Shown: positions 31,500-41,400 of the stretch, in pieces
Layout: every line of letters begins with the position of its first letter
Position numbering within the stretch: position 1 is the first letter of the stretch
DNA from: Phytomonas francai
Taxonomy: Eukaryota; Euglenozoa; Kinetoplastea; Trypanosomatida; Trypanosomatidae
DNA: 64,000 nucleotides
NCBI GenBank assembly: GCA_001766655.1
Contig: MJCC01000010.1
Span: 358,291-422,290, forward strand
Direction of reading: 5' to 3'
The notes under the pieces: model-generated
Seen by the model: only the letters and a program-made list of their open reading frames with translations
Databases searched by the model: none
What the model was told of the DNA's origin: nothing
Translations under genes and position numbers: made by a program

Positions 31500-33518
31500 T
31501 TACATATCAGATATTCTGAGAGAAAGTATTTCTCTTTCAATCATGGGGCCGGGGTCGGCGCTGGCGCCTGGAACAGTACCCTCTTTGTCGCTTTCACAAC
31601 ATTTAAGACAAATCAGTACGACAGCCTCGACGAAATCCTCTAGCGTTAATTCAAAATCGGCCGCTACTTCAGCATCAAGGGCAGACCCACCTCCGCTCGC
31701 TTTTTCAAACACTTCGTAACCAAGGTCACCTTGAGGCGTATTGAACCCAGATGGAAGCGGACCCGATAACTGTGTGGTGGTGGAATAGCGCGTGCGTAGT
31801 GGGAACAGCACACATATCGTACTCCGTAACTCTAGTCCATGCTTAACTAGCAAAGGGCCAAGAAAACGCATTAAGAAGCGCACCGAGAGGAAGCGGTGTG
31901 TTGCATCGTTGTGTTCCAGTTCAACTAGTGCATGAAAGATCCGCTGCAAAGAATTAAGGTACGGCTTCACGTTAGCCTGATGAGTCCTTGTCTGGGGGAA
32001 GAGGGGGCTCACAGAGACGTTGCCGGAAAGTCGCTCCTCAACAAAATTGTTCAGCTTGTGGGCCAAAGTAACAAAGGAAGGTCCAACCACAACATTGTTC
32101 GCTAACCGTATCAGTACTTCGGTGAATTGTCGATAGTTGAGATTTGCTCTCAAGGTGTGCGCATCGTCGATAAACATGCTTTTGCTTTTACTCTCCTCAC
32201 TAGCGATAGACTCAGAGTTGTCGATGGTATAGTTATCTGTTCTTTCAGCTTGAATAGTGGCGACGACAGCAGAAACCACGGTACTCAGCATTACGACACC
32301 ACCTAGAATATGCATGTCGTTAAGAAACCGAAGAAGCTGCGGCATACTGACAAGCCCAGGTAAACGATGCTTCCACCACTTATTTGGTGTGGTAATAAAA
32401 GAGACATCATTTTGTAAGCAGCAACATTTATGAAATAGAGACTTTATCAACGTGTTAAAGCGAAGTAATATGGCCTTCGCGGATGCCACCACATGAGCCT
32501 TGCTTTCATCCGCTATGGTGCAAAGGTCTTCAATGTAGATAGAGGAAACGACATCTTCACATCCTGGGACAGACAGTGATGGGAGGTTTTGTGGGATGTT
32601 ATTCAAGAAAGTAGCGTAGAACGGTTTGCTGATCGCACCGGTGAACTTGCAGGTACCATTCTTTTTTCCATCCTGCCAATATCCTTCAAAACGGCTGCCA
32701 TCGGCATAGTAAAATGTACCTTTTCCTTCACGTATGCCATCTGAAAAGCTACCCTCGTAGATGTTGGTGTCGCAATCAAGCGGGATCATAAATTCCCCTG
32801 GTGTAACAAAGTCTTGTTCATTGATGGGATTATATATTGGCACATCGCTTGTATCTAGGTATGTAATGATTGTGGAGCGTCCTTGGCCAGAGGGGCGTCC
32901 TCGCACCCACGTGCCTTCGTATAGCTCGATATACTGTGTGGTACCTTTTCGCCATCCCATTTCACCGTTCCCGTGACGCTCATCTCTGAGCCAATCCCCC
33001 TCATAGCAATCGCCGTTGCTATAGATAAGAGTTCCGTGGCCATGCCGCTGGTCATCCAGCCACTCGCCATCATACGTATTACCATCCGGAAACTGCTGCC
33101 ATCCACGACCGTTCCGTTTCCCATGTGCCCAGCCACCCTGATAAACGGCGCGACCACGGTGTGAGATGAACCTGCCAGATCCCTGACGAATAGAATTGAC
33201 AAGGTCCCCTTCATAATAATCACCATTTGCCCATATAAGCTGGCCTTTTCCGTTGGCTGCACCATGTTTAAAGTTACCTTTCACAGTATAACCATCCGCC
33301 CAGCGCATAACACCGGCGCCTTCCATCCGTCCGTTGCAAAAGGCTCCTTCGTATGTGAACCCCATAGACGTTTCTACTCGGCCAAACCCGTCAAGCTGAT
33401 CCTTTTCATTGACTTCACCCTCACAGTAGTTTATTATGCATGAAGGAAACACCCATGTCTCTGGAACCGTAAGCGCGGTAAGTATCTTATATGTAACTTC
33501 AGCTTCACTAGAGTCCAT
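31500..33518 (-). CDS. MORN-repeat protein, radial-spoke-head-10-like
   Basis: A 672-residue protein. Residues 30-290 carry about eight or nine MORN repeats, recognisable by the YEG.W..G..HG.G......G pattern (YEGAFCNGRMEGAGVM, YEGDWLRDERHGNG, YEGSFSDGIREGKGTF). Residues 330-672 have no domain I can name. This layout, MORN repeats followed by a long helical region, is that of flagellar RSPH10B-type radial spoke proteins, and trypanosomatids are flagellated. The alternative is a cytoskeletal MORN protein of the flagellar-pocket collar region. An AG at 33549-33550, preceded on the sense strand by CTTTTCGTCTTCCTCTTTC, is an excellent acceptor only 30 nt before the ATG. Confidence 0.85.
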   Translation of the reverse strand: MDSSEAEVTYKILTALTVPETWVFPSCIINYCEGEVNEKDQLDGFGRVETSMGFTYEGAFCNGRMEGAGVMRWADGYTVKGNFKHGAANGKGQLIWANGDYYEGDLVNSIRQGSGRFISHRGRAVYQGGWAHGKRNGRGWQQFPDGNTYDGEWLDDQRHGHGTLIYSNGDCYEGDWLRDERHGNGEMGWRKGTTQYIELYEGTWVRGRPSGQGRSTIITYLDTSDVPIYNPINEQDFVTPGEFMIPLDCDTNIYEGSFSDGIREGKGTFYYADGSRFEGYWQDGKKNGTCKFTGAISKPFYATFLNNIPQNLPSLSVPGCEDVVSSIYIEDLCTIADESKAHVVASAKAILLRFNTLIKSLFHKCCCLQNDVSFITTPNKWWKHRLPGLVSMPQLLRFLNDMHILGGVVMLSTVVSAVVATIQAERTDNYTIDNSESIASEESKSKSMFIDDAHTLRANLNYRQFTEVLIRLANNVVVGPSFVTLAHKLNNFVEERLSGNVSVSPLFPQTRTHQANVKPYLNSLQRIFHALVELEHNDATHRFLSVRFLMRFLGPLLVKHGLELRSTICVLFPLRTRYSTTTQLSGPLPSGFNTPQGDLGYEVFEKASGGGSALDAEVAADFELTLEDFVEAVVLICLKCCESDKEGTVPGASADPGPMIEREILSLRISDM

Positions 33519-33745
33519 TGGCGTTTTTTATTCGACTTTTTCCCTACACTATGTTGAAGAAAGAGGAAGACGAAAAGTATGAAATTGATGTTTTTATTCA
33601 GAAAACATATAACTGAAAAGGGGGAAAAAACGTAGGATTGGGGTCCGTATGTTTATTTATTTACATTAACATTAATCGAATATAGACGTTTGATCATTTT
33701 TTTATTTTTAAGACAAATAATCTGCATGAATATATTACGTGGCAA

Positions 33746-34384
33746 TCATTGCCTTTGAGGAATGTACTTCGAAATAAAACTCTCGATAAATTCCTTGTCA
33801 TCAAGAATTTTATTGTTCACCTTCTCATCTCGATTATACTTCTGAATTTTCATTTTTTTGCGCACTATACGACCTTGGCGTCGACTCAGCATCAAGTTGA
33901 GCTTGAGCTTGTCGACACCCAGCGTATCTCGTTGGTTTGTCCCATCTAGCATCTTGACAGAGTGCAACGCCATTGATTTATTACGAAACGTCAGCACAGC
34001 GTACTGTGACTTATTCAGCAGACTTCCCTTTTGGGTAATACGAAGCTCTACCTTGGGCTGATATGCATCAAAAACACTCCGCACAGTGTTTTTGCTTGTT
34101 CCGGGTTCTACAAAGCAATGCAAGCGGTACTCTTTTTTGGCATCCTTTTTGACAGATTTTTTCCCCTTAGTGACCTTTTTTTTAGCGCTAGCACCTTCAT
34201 CATTGCTATCAACATCTGAAAGAAGGTCTTCATCTTTTTGAACAGACTCTGTCATGATTTCTGTTCGCATTACCTTCTTGGTTGCACCTCGACGTTTTGG
34301 GTATCGCACATCTCCATCGACTTCACTCCCCCAAATGGCAGCGAGCTCCATTTGCTTTTCTTTTTCAAGATCTAGCTTCCCCAT
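33746..34384 (-). CDS. Basic RRM-like protein, probably nucleolar
   Basis: A 212-residue protein. Residues 60-90 are Lys-rich with a preceding acidic patch (DLLSDVDSNDEGASAKKK), as in nuclear or nucleolar targeting regions. Residues 88-165 look like a divergent RRM: an RNP2-like strand (RLHCFVEP), an RNP1-like strand (SQYAVLTF) and a helix-strand ending KLKLNLML. A second basic stretch (RRQGRIVRKKMKIQK) follows. RNA binding, perhaps in ribosome biogenesis, is an inference from this composition. Start ATG at 34384. No family was recognised with confidence. Confidence 0.72.
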   Translation of the reverse strand: MGKLDLEKEKQMELAAIWGSEVDGDVRYPKRRGATKKVMRTEIMTESVQKDEDLLSDVDSNDEGASAKKKVTKGKKSVKKDAKKEYRLHCFVEPGTSKNTVRSVFDAYQPKVELRITQKGSLLNKSQYAVLTFRNKSMALHSVKMLDGTNQRDTLGVDKLKLNLMLSRRQGRIVRKKMKIQKYNRDEKVNNKILDDKEFIESFISKYIPQRQ

Positions 34385-34794
34385 TTGTCTATTCCTTTTT
34401 TTTTTGAAAACGAATCTACTGCACTAACATTTGATTTCTATAATAATGAAACATTAAGATGAGTCTAGAAATCGTGAAATAGCAGATCACAGGGAACTAG
34501 TCATCTGAAATTCTGAATAAAACAATAAAATACCATATATATGTATATTATGCATATGATTAAATATCAGTATGCATCTACTCATTTGAATTTTATTTGA
34601 GGAAACAAAATGCTAAAATGATTCGAAAAAAGGCAAATGCCCATTACAGTTGTACAGAACTCGACCAAGTGAAAGCAGACACTATGCAACAAACCATTTA
34701 GTGTCAAAAAGAGGTCGTTTTATTAGCATACTCGCTCACTTTTGAGCCGCATTAAACACCGGAACAAGATACGTGGTACAGTAATAATGAAGAG
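34385..34794. other. Intergenic region, no gene seen
   Basis: A 410-bp AT-rich spacer containing the 3' UTR of the golgin and the leader of the RRM-like gene. Just upstream of the RRM-like ATG the sense strand has an A-run, not a pyrimidine run, so its acceptor must lie further up. Confidence 0.45.
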
Positions 34795-37584
34795 CTAGTG
34801 AAATTTGGGACACTTTGGATTTGCTGCTAAAATCCCTTCTTTTTCCTTCGCACTAAATTCCAGCACAGTTCCAATGGCTGGGATCATCTTCATGCGCAAA
34901 TCTTCGTTTGCACATAAGAATTGATATATGATATTTCGCGCATAATTGATGCTCATTTGAACCCGCTGGTTTGATTTCATAGCTTCAATCTCTTTGGTAT
35001 ATTCAACAACTACTTTGTTATTGTGCTCACATGACTTTTTAAGATCTGCATTCTCTTTTTCGAGTCCAGCAATTTTTACTCGCATTAATCTTAGCTCGTT
35101 GTCTCGCTGGCTCTGGGTGGCCGCCAAAGAGAGCATATCCTTTTCGAAGACACCTCCAGCTGCAGCACGCAATGCAGACTCAGTTTCTCTCGTGTCCTTC
35201 TGTACGCTTGCAAGCCCCGAGGCCAGTTCATGATGTGCGCGGTCGCGGTGAAATGCCTCTCGTTGCCGCTTCACTTCTTTTCGAAGAAGTTCACAACGTT
35301 CCTCAAGCAGTTTGTTCAACTCAAGAATCCTATTCAGTTCATCCCGGGGGACCATCTTTCCAGCTTCCATGGATTGTCTCTCCAAATCTTGGAATTCTTG
35401 TTCGCGCTTTTGGAGCACCTTTGCAAGCTCATTTTTGTCCCGCTCTAGATTTTCATTCGCATGCTTAAGAAAATTTTGTTCGTTGGAGAGACTCTCGACT
35501 TTCTCGTGCAAACGCTCTGCCATTGATAGAAGGGGGGAGGTACTCTCATTTATTGTTTCTGAAAGAGACAACGCTAAGGACACTGCAACTGAGCTAAGAA
35601 ACTTATCCAACCCAAGCGACACTTCCTGTAAACTTGTGGCACAATCAATAGCTCCACCATAACGTGAAAGGAGAATATTCACCTCATTAATAGCTGCAAC
35701 TGTGGAATTCTTACTCTCAGAAAGGGCTGCTTCTAATGTGGCGATTTTTTCTGTGTCTCTCAGTTTAGCTACCTTGATTTTATCTTTCCAGAGAAGCAAG
35801 TTCGATTCAATATGCTTTAGTGATTCATTGCTCTTATCCAGCTGCTCCCGTAGCCGCTCCGCCTCCGCGTGGTCTCGCGACGCACGCTCGGAGGCCCCAT
35901 CGCGCTCAGCCACAGCCGCCTCCAACTGCGCACGCAGCCGCTCCGCCTCCGCGTGGTCTCGCGACGCACGCTCGGCGGCCCCATCGCGCTCAGCCACAGC
36001 CGCCTCCAACTGCNCCTCCAACTGCGCACGCAGCCGCTCCGCCTCCGCGTGGTCTCGCGACGCACGCTCGGCGGCCCCATCGCGCTCAGCCACAGCCGCC
36101 TCCAACTGCTCCCGTAGCCGCTCCGCCTCCGCGTGGTCTCGCGACGCACGCTCGGCGGCCCCATCGCGCTCAGCCACAGCCGCCTCCAACTGCGCACGCA
36201 GCCGCTCTGCCTCCGCGTGGTCTCGCGACGCACGCTCGGCGGCCCCATCGCGCTCAGCCACAGCCGCCTCCAACTGCGCACGCAGCCGCTCNGCCTCCGC
36301 GTGGTCTCGCGACGCACGCTCGGCGGCCCCATCGCGCTCAGCCACAGCCGCCTCCAACTGCGCACGCAGCCGCTCCGCCTCCGCAGGGTCTTGTAAGAGC
36401 TGTGTTTGTTGACACGAACTTTCTGTATTTTGTGTCAGCAGCGCAGTATTGCCCTGGCCCTGCCTTCTTGAATTTCTCCCTTTTCCTCCTCGTTTACCTC
36501 GCCTGTGAGAGAGACCTTGAGTTGCAACTTTACTGTCGTCTGGAACTTCGGATGCATGGCTATCAGGTTGTACCGTAGCAGTTGAATTTTCACTTTTTTG
36601 GAGTTCAGACACTTTATTTTCAGCTTCTAGTAATTGTTCCTTCAGGCGCTTAATCGTTTCCATATCGTTCATCCGTTCCTCCTCAAACTTTTCTCTTAAT
36701 TTTACCAGTTCCCTATCAGGTTGAGGGTCTGACTGCATTCCTGTTGCTGCAGGACTAGCGGATGCAGATTCTAAGAGCATCTTCAATTCTTTGATGGTTT
36801 CATTGTCTTGCTGTTTTATTTTTTTTACTTTCTCTCTCCATACGGCTTGTTTCTTCTGCACATCAGATAGCATTTCTTCCTTCTTATCAATTTCCTCTTT
36901 GAGCAATCTGTTAGTTTTCTCCAACTCCAGTATTTTCTGATGTAGCTCGGTGGGAGGGCCAATTTGCTCCTCATAATGGCTTTCATCTAAAAGTACGCAC
37001 CCCATCGGGCTCTCAGCCTTCTTCTTGAACTCCTCTAGTTCAGAAAGATGTCTCGCTTCCATTTCCCTACGATCCGCTTCGTATTGTTCATGAACTCTTG
37101 CGATATCCTCTTTAAATTGCTTCTCTGCGCTCAAATAAGTGGTTTTGAGTCTTTCTAGCTCTTTTAAACCTTCAGTGCGGAGGTTTTCGCTTTCGGTAAG
37201 ACTATTTTGAATCAAACGGGTATCCTCTGCCAGTTTCTTCATCTTGAACTCATGTTCTTTCCGCATGCCCTGAAGCGAAGACATAACTTCACTCACTGCT
37301 ATGGTGATATTCTCCTCGCCTGTCTCTTTTATCTGCTTATAAATTGAAAGCTCGTCACGCAGATCAGCGATTTCACAACGATGTGCTTCATCCATAGCCT
37401 TGACTTTATCCTCCCATTTTTGCGCTGTCTCCTGTAGATTGATGAATTTTTTCCCCCCTTCCACCAGCTGGGCTTCTAGTGAAAGCGCTACAGCTTCCAC
37501 TGTCTTGATCTTCTGACGAAGCATATCTATTTCTTCCCTTGCTGAGATCAACTCGGATGAACTAGTCGTAAAAAAACGATCCAT
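34795..37584 (-). CDS. GRIP-domain golgin, coiled-coil Golgi tether
   Basis: A 929-residue protein, coiled coil almost throughout (Glu/Lys/Leu heptads), ending in a GRIP-like domain. The last 55 residues include NYARNIIYQFLCANEDLRM and MIPAIGTVLEFSAKEKE, matching the GRIP pattern of a conserved Tyr, a hydrophobic FL helix and the IG..LEFS..E helix. GRIP domains bind ARL1-GTP at the trans-Golgi, where golgins capture vesicles; trypanosomatids have known GRIP proteins. A block of six near-identical 28-residue units lies at about residues 405-575 (AERLRAQLEAAVAERDG, then AAERASRDHAE). Two undetermined bases (36014, 36292) and a 12-bp duplication lie in it, so exact length is uncertain. The open frame extends 43 codons further to a TTG; the ATG at 37584 follows an AG at 37614-37615 with a TTTTCTTTC tract on the sense strand. 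Confidence 0.85.
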   Translation of the reverse strand: MDRFFTTSSSELISAREEIDMLRQKIKTVEAVALSLEAQLVEGGKKFINLQETAQKWEDKVKAMDEAHRCEIADLRDELSIYKQIKETGEENITIAVSEVMSSLQGMRKEHEFKMKKLAEDTRLIQNSLTESENLRTEGLKELERLKTTYLSAEKQFKEDIARVHEQYEADRREMEARHLSELEEFKKKAESPMGCVLLDESHYEEQIGPPTELHQKILELEKTNRLLKEEIDKKEEMLSDVQKKQAVWREKVKKIKQQDNETIKELKMLLESASASPAATGMQSDPQPDRELVKLREKFEEERMNDMETIKRLKEQLLEAENKVSELQKSENSTATVQPDSHASEVPDDSKVATQGLSHRRGKRGGKGRNSRRQGQGNTALLTQNTESSCQQTQLLQDPAEAERLRAQLEAAVAERDGAAERASRDHAEXERLRAQLEAAVAERDGAAERASRDHAEAERLRAQLEAAVAERDGAAERASRDHAEAERLREQLEAAVAERDGAAERASRDHAEAERLRAQLEXQLEAAVAERDGAAERASRDHAEAERLRAQLEAAVAERDGASERASRDHAEAERLREQLDKSNESLKHIESNLLLWKDKIKVAKLRDTEKIATLEAALSESKNSTVAAINEVNILLSRYGGAIDCATSLQEVSLGLDKFLSSVAVSLALSLSETINESTSPLLSMAERLHEKVESLSNEQNFLKHANENLERDKNELAKVLQKREQEFQDLERQSMEAGKMVPRDELNRILELNKLLEERCELLRKEVKRQREAFHRDRAHHELASGLASVQKDTRETESALRAAAGGVFEKDMLSLAATQSQRDNELRLMRVKIAGLEKENADLKKSCEHNNKVVVEYTKEIEAMKSNQRVQMSINYARNIIYQFLCANEDLRMKMIPAIGTVLEFSAKEKEGILAANPKCPKFH
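35857..36372 (-). repeat. 84-bp coding minisatellite, six units, inside the golgin gene
   Basis: Counting from the recurring ctccgcctcc, unit starts are at 35857, 35941, 36037, 36121, 36205 and 36289, with a partial unit from 36373. Spacing is exactly 84 bp (28 codons) except between 35941 and 36037, where it is 96 bp because of a 12-bp duplication containing an N at 36014. A second N is at 36292. Each unit encodes four heptads, so repeat number can change without breaking the coiled coil. Units are almost identical and much more GC-rich than the flanks. Confidence 0.93.
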
Positions 37585-38411
37585 TTTGGAATACCCCTGC
37601 GATTTAAATCCTACTAGAAAGAAAACTGCGTCAATAAGCCGTTGAATATTATCACACGCAGAAGGAGGAAAAATATGAATATATATTCCTATTGTAAATA
37701 TTGTTGGACACAACTATCCAAGATAAAAAATAGTTTAAAATATTAAATGTTGGGAAGAATTGGGATAGGGTGTCTGATTTTCATAGCCGGATACAACATG
37801 ACGGATCACCTTTAATCTTAAAAATTAATATCATAAAGCCAAGAACAGAAACATTTCGTTGTTGTTTTTTAGGTGAAAACATAAATATAAAAAGGTTTTC
37901 TACAGCTTTCCTAAGCGTTTAAGAGCAACCCGGGGAAGTAAAGTATGGGTTTCAAATATTTACTACCTTTCAAAAGAAAATGGAAGTGAGAGAAGGAGTT
38001 CATGCCCAACGACGTCCGGTCTCAGTCTCTCGGAATCGTTGCTAACATGCCTTTTCAGGACATTTTAAACTGACTTCAGAGAAACATACTGCCCTAGTAG
38101 CCCAAGAACAGTTTGGGATGGAAAAGCTAAACTTTAGAAGGCTTTTCCTCTGAGCAACGTAGACTCCCCCCACGTGTGTAAATTTCTTCTAATTCTCATT
38201 ATAAGAAGCACATCAAAATCAAGGTGATATCGATGGAGTTCCAGACACATGTATTTTACTGGGTTTGGACACCATCGTCAAAGACCAAAATTAGAATTAT
38301 AACAAGCAAATATCGCTAGAAAAAACGACGCAACTATAGTTAAATGCACGTATTAATACCGTAATCTTAAAGAAAGAAAGAAATGTGCGTGTGTATAGAA
38401 GAGAAATAAGC
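37585..38411. other. Intergenic region carrying copy A of a duplicated element
   Basis: The spacer between GCN2 (stop at 38412) and the golgin start. It should contain the GCN2 3' UTR. It holds a 222-bp element (37,997-38,218) also present at 55,702-55,923. Close to the golgin start is a splice acceptor (AG at 37614-37615). Confidence 0.7.
37997..38218 (-). repeat. Copy A of a 222-bp dispersed element (in GCN2 3' UTR region)
   Basis: Read on the minus strand, this segment is the same as 55,702-55,923 on the plus strand, with 4 mismatches in 222 positions and no gaps. It starts TTTTGATGTGCTTCTTATAA and ends GGGCATGAACT. It begins about 190 nt after the GCN2 stop codon. On the plus strand an ATG at 38002 opens a frame (MPNDVRSQSLGIVANMPFQ, then DILN) that ends at a TGA; in copy B that codon is TGG and the frame continues to a shared TAG. 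Weaker similarity continues past both ends. Confidence 0.92.
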
Positions 38412-41400
38412 TCATTTTTTTTTACGCTTTACTTTCTCTTTTTTTTGTACAAGTTTGAATTTTTTGTGGTTTACAAAAAAAGTGAATGTACCATCTTCAG
38501 ACGAATAAATAGGCGTTACGCCAAGCACTCCATTATTCGCCCCTATCCACTGAAAAAGTGCTTGCTGAGGCGGTGAAAACTCTGATGGCCGCTTTTTATC
38601 GTCAAAACATGCCTCGATATCAGTTAATTTGATATTCATGATTACGATCGGTGAACACTTATTTGCCATCATAGAGTTGAGTATTTCTTTTGCCTCTTCA
38701 GCAATGTGGGGATCTTCCCTCATGGAAATAAACGTCACATCAGTATTCACCTTCAGGGATGACTGCTTATCCTTCATAGAAAGGGATCGAACCGTATCAC
38801 ACAGCTTATCAATCGAGATGTCTGAGTACTTTGGAGCTTTGTTTTGCTGAATGGAAGATACTGGAACTAATCGCTTCCCATCAAAAAGGACCCAACGCAG
38901 TTTCTTGGCTTTCATTTTTTTCATCAAGGCATGCAAATTGCTATCAATGCTCAGGTAAGCAGGTGTGTTGTTCTTCCACAACCGCACTGCCGCCTCCACG
39001 ACGCTGTCCAGATGGGATTGCGAATATAAATCCTGGCGCCGTATCGCCACGCCATCTAAAACCCCTTCCATGATCGGAATATAAAAATGCTTCCAATTGT
39101 TTGCCATTTCGTATATATCCAAAATAATAGAATACCCGTTCATATCAGGATTTGTGACGGTACACTTGGATATATAATTATCCATACTGCATCCAAACGC
39201 GAACGGTATCCCAGAAGCAGTACGGCATTCTAAAATAATACCATGATTGATGCTATAGTGGTGATTCAATGTCTCAGTGGGAGCTAGCGTGGGGTCGAGG
39301 ATAATCGAGATGTGCGAAGATAAATGTTTTCCAAATAAATGGATGACGTTAATCATAGTGTGAGAAAACTTTCGAAGAAGTTCATCCCTCTTGAAGGAAG
39401 GCACTAACCCCACTTTAATCAGGGTCTCACTAATCAATGAAATAGATGGCCCAAACTTTTCGGTGGAATCAAGAGAGGTTCGAAGTCCAGAAAAATCATT
39501 TTGATTTTGGTGAAGTCCTAGCCTTGGATACACTGCATTGAGCCAGTCTGCGTGCGATACAATTATGCTAATAGGCTCTGTCAACTCCATAAACGAAATC
39601 AGATGCACCAAACTCAGGAAAGGATCGAGAAGAGCTTCGCTGAAAACGTCTGAGTTCTGCATTGGGGTGGTAAATATTGCATAAGAACGCACTTTGTGGT
39701 AAAAACAATGAAAGGAACCGATGCCCACACTCTCCTGCATGCCCAAAAACGAAGCAACAGGTAGTTGGGGCAATGCCGTAAATGAATAAGAACGCCCCGC
39801 GCTGTCTGTAACGACTTCGACCCCAAGTTCGTTTAAATCCGGATTGATCAGGACGAGAGGATCGACAAAGCCAACGTGCATACTACCATGCAGCATTCCT
39901 ACCATGTTAACCGCTTGGGCAGCTTGCGCACACGCGACAGATCCAAGAAATTGGGCCGTCGCTCGTAGCTGGGGTGGAGGTTTTCGGTACTGAATGCCAA
40001 GTTTCTGAATTTTTTGAACGATCCTACCAGCGAATCGCTCGCCATAGCGATCGATTGTTTCCAAAGCTTCGGTGATATCGACAGGGTCCCCAGGAAGCTC
40101 TGCGGTGCTTAACACCTCCTCACAAGTGCAGCGTTTCTGTTGATCATGCTCAAGCAAGCTTGCGATCACCTCGGCTATCAGCGGCTTGCATTTTATGAAC
40201 CAATCTGGCAGAGTTCCTTTCAGCCATGCCTGTTCCATAATGTTGAATCTGTCACGAAACCCCTTTCCCAGAATCGAAAGCCACATTTCGAGCGCGATCA
40301 TACCTATGCTAAACTCATCCACTTTGAACCCATAGTCAATGCCCTTCTCCTGCTCAGGGGCGCAGTACAGCACAGAGCCACAATTGCCTGTCGGGAAATT
40401 AGCCTTCTGGTCAGTCATTGGCTCCATCAACTCGCTAATATCATCAAGCTTGTAAGTGCTAGCAGTTTGTTTTAGACCATCCATGACACGCGCTAGACCA
40501 AAGTCCGCCACGCGAATCGTTCCAATCTCGCCCTCTACCTGGCTGTTCTCCATTTCAAATAGTACATTTTCAGGTTTAAGATCGCGATGAACAATGTTCT
40601 CGTGGTGTGTGTGGGCGATCACCACTAAAAGTTGCCGCAGAATCGAGGCAGCAGCCTTTTCACCTCTCTCAGAAGCAAAAATACCACAACCTTTATCACT
40701 TTCGTCGATCAGGTGTCGTAGTGACGTCGCGGAGCACAACTCCATTTGAATATACAGCGTTTGGAGCCGATTACCAGAAGGATTCGAGCGGGCGGGTGAA
40801 AGAGCGTTTTCACCATTACAACTCTCTTGGAAACCTATTTCGCAGGAGCTGTCCTCGCTTTCCTCATCTTCGATGTCGCTGCTTTCGCTTCCCCCCGACG
40901 AAGAGGTGCCAGTAAAGGACCCATTGCTTGGGTCCGATGAGGAGAAACTATCAATTAGACGGGCGGCACAACAGGGGGCAGCAGTTTTATTCATTAACTC
41001 CTCTTCCGAATGATTGTCGTCGTCTTCGATAAATCTTTTGAGTTCCTCATCACAACCATCTTCAACCCACGCATCATAGTAGCGAACAATATTTTTGTGG
41101 TTCAGGGCTGACAGTGTTTGAACCTCACGAATAATTTTTTCCGACTGATCGTCCTTCATGACGATTTTTTTAACGGCATAGGAGCGTCCATCTATTTTTT
41201 TTCGGCACATATACACCGGAGCAAAGCCACCAGATCCAAGGAGCTTCTGTTGGATAAATTCGTTTTGGTATCTTCCTTCAGATCCTTGTTGAAGACGTAC
41301 CGGGAGCTCTTCACTCTTCCAGAACCATTTTTCCAGTTCTGACCACTGAGACACCGCGTACTCATCGGTCTGTATCTCTTTCGCGAAGGCCTTCAAGAAA

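Noticed and set aside
35702..36578. Long plus-strand frames across the golgin repeat
   Set aside because: Repeating 84-bp DNA is open in several frames. The minus-strand frame continues into coiled coil and a GRIP domain on both sides; the plus frames do not.
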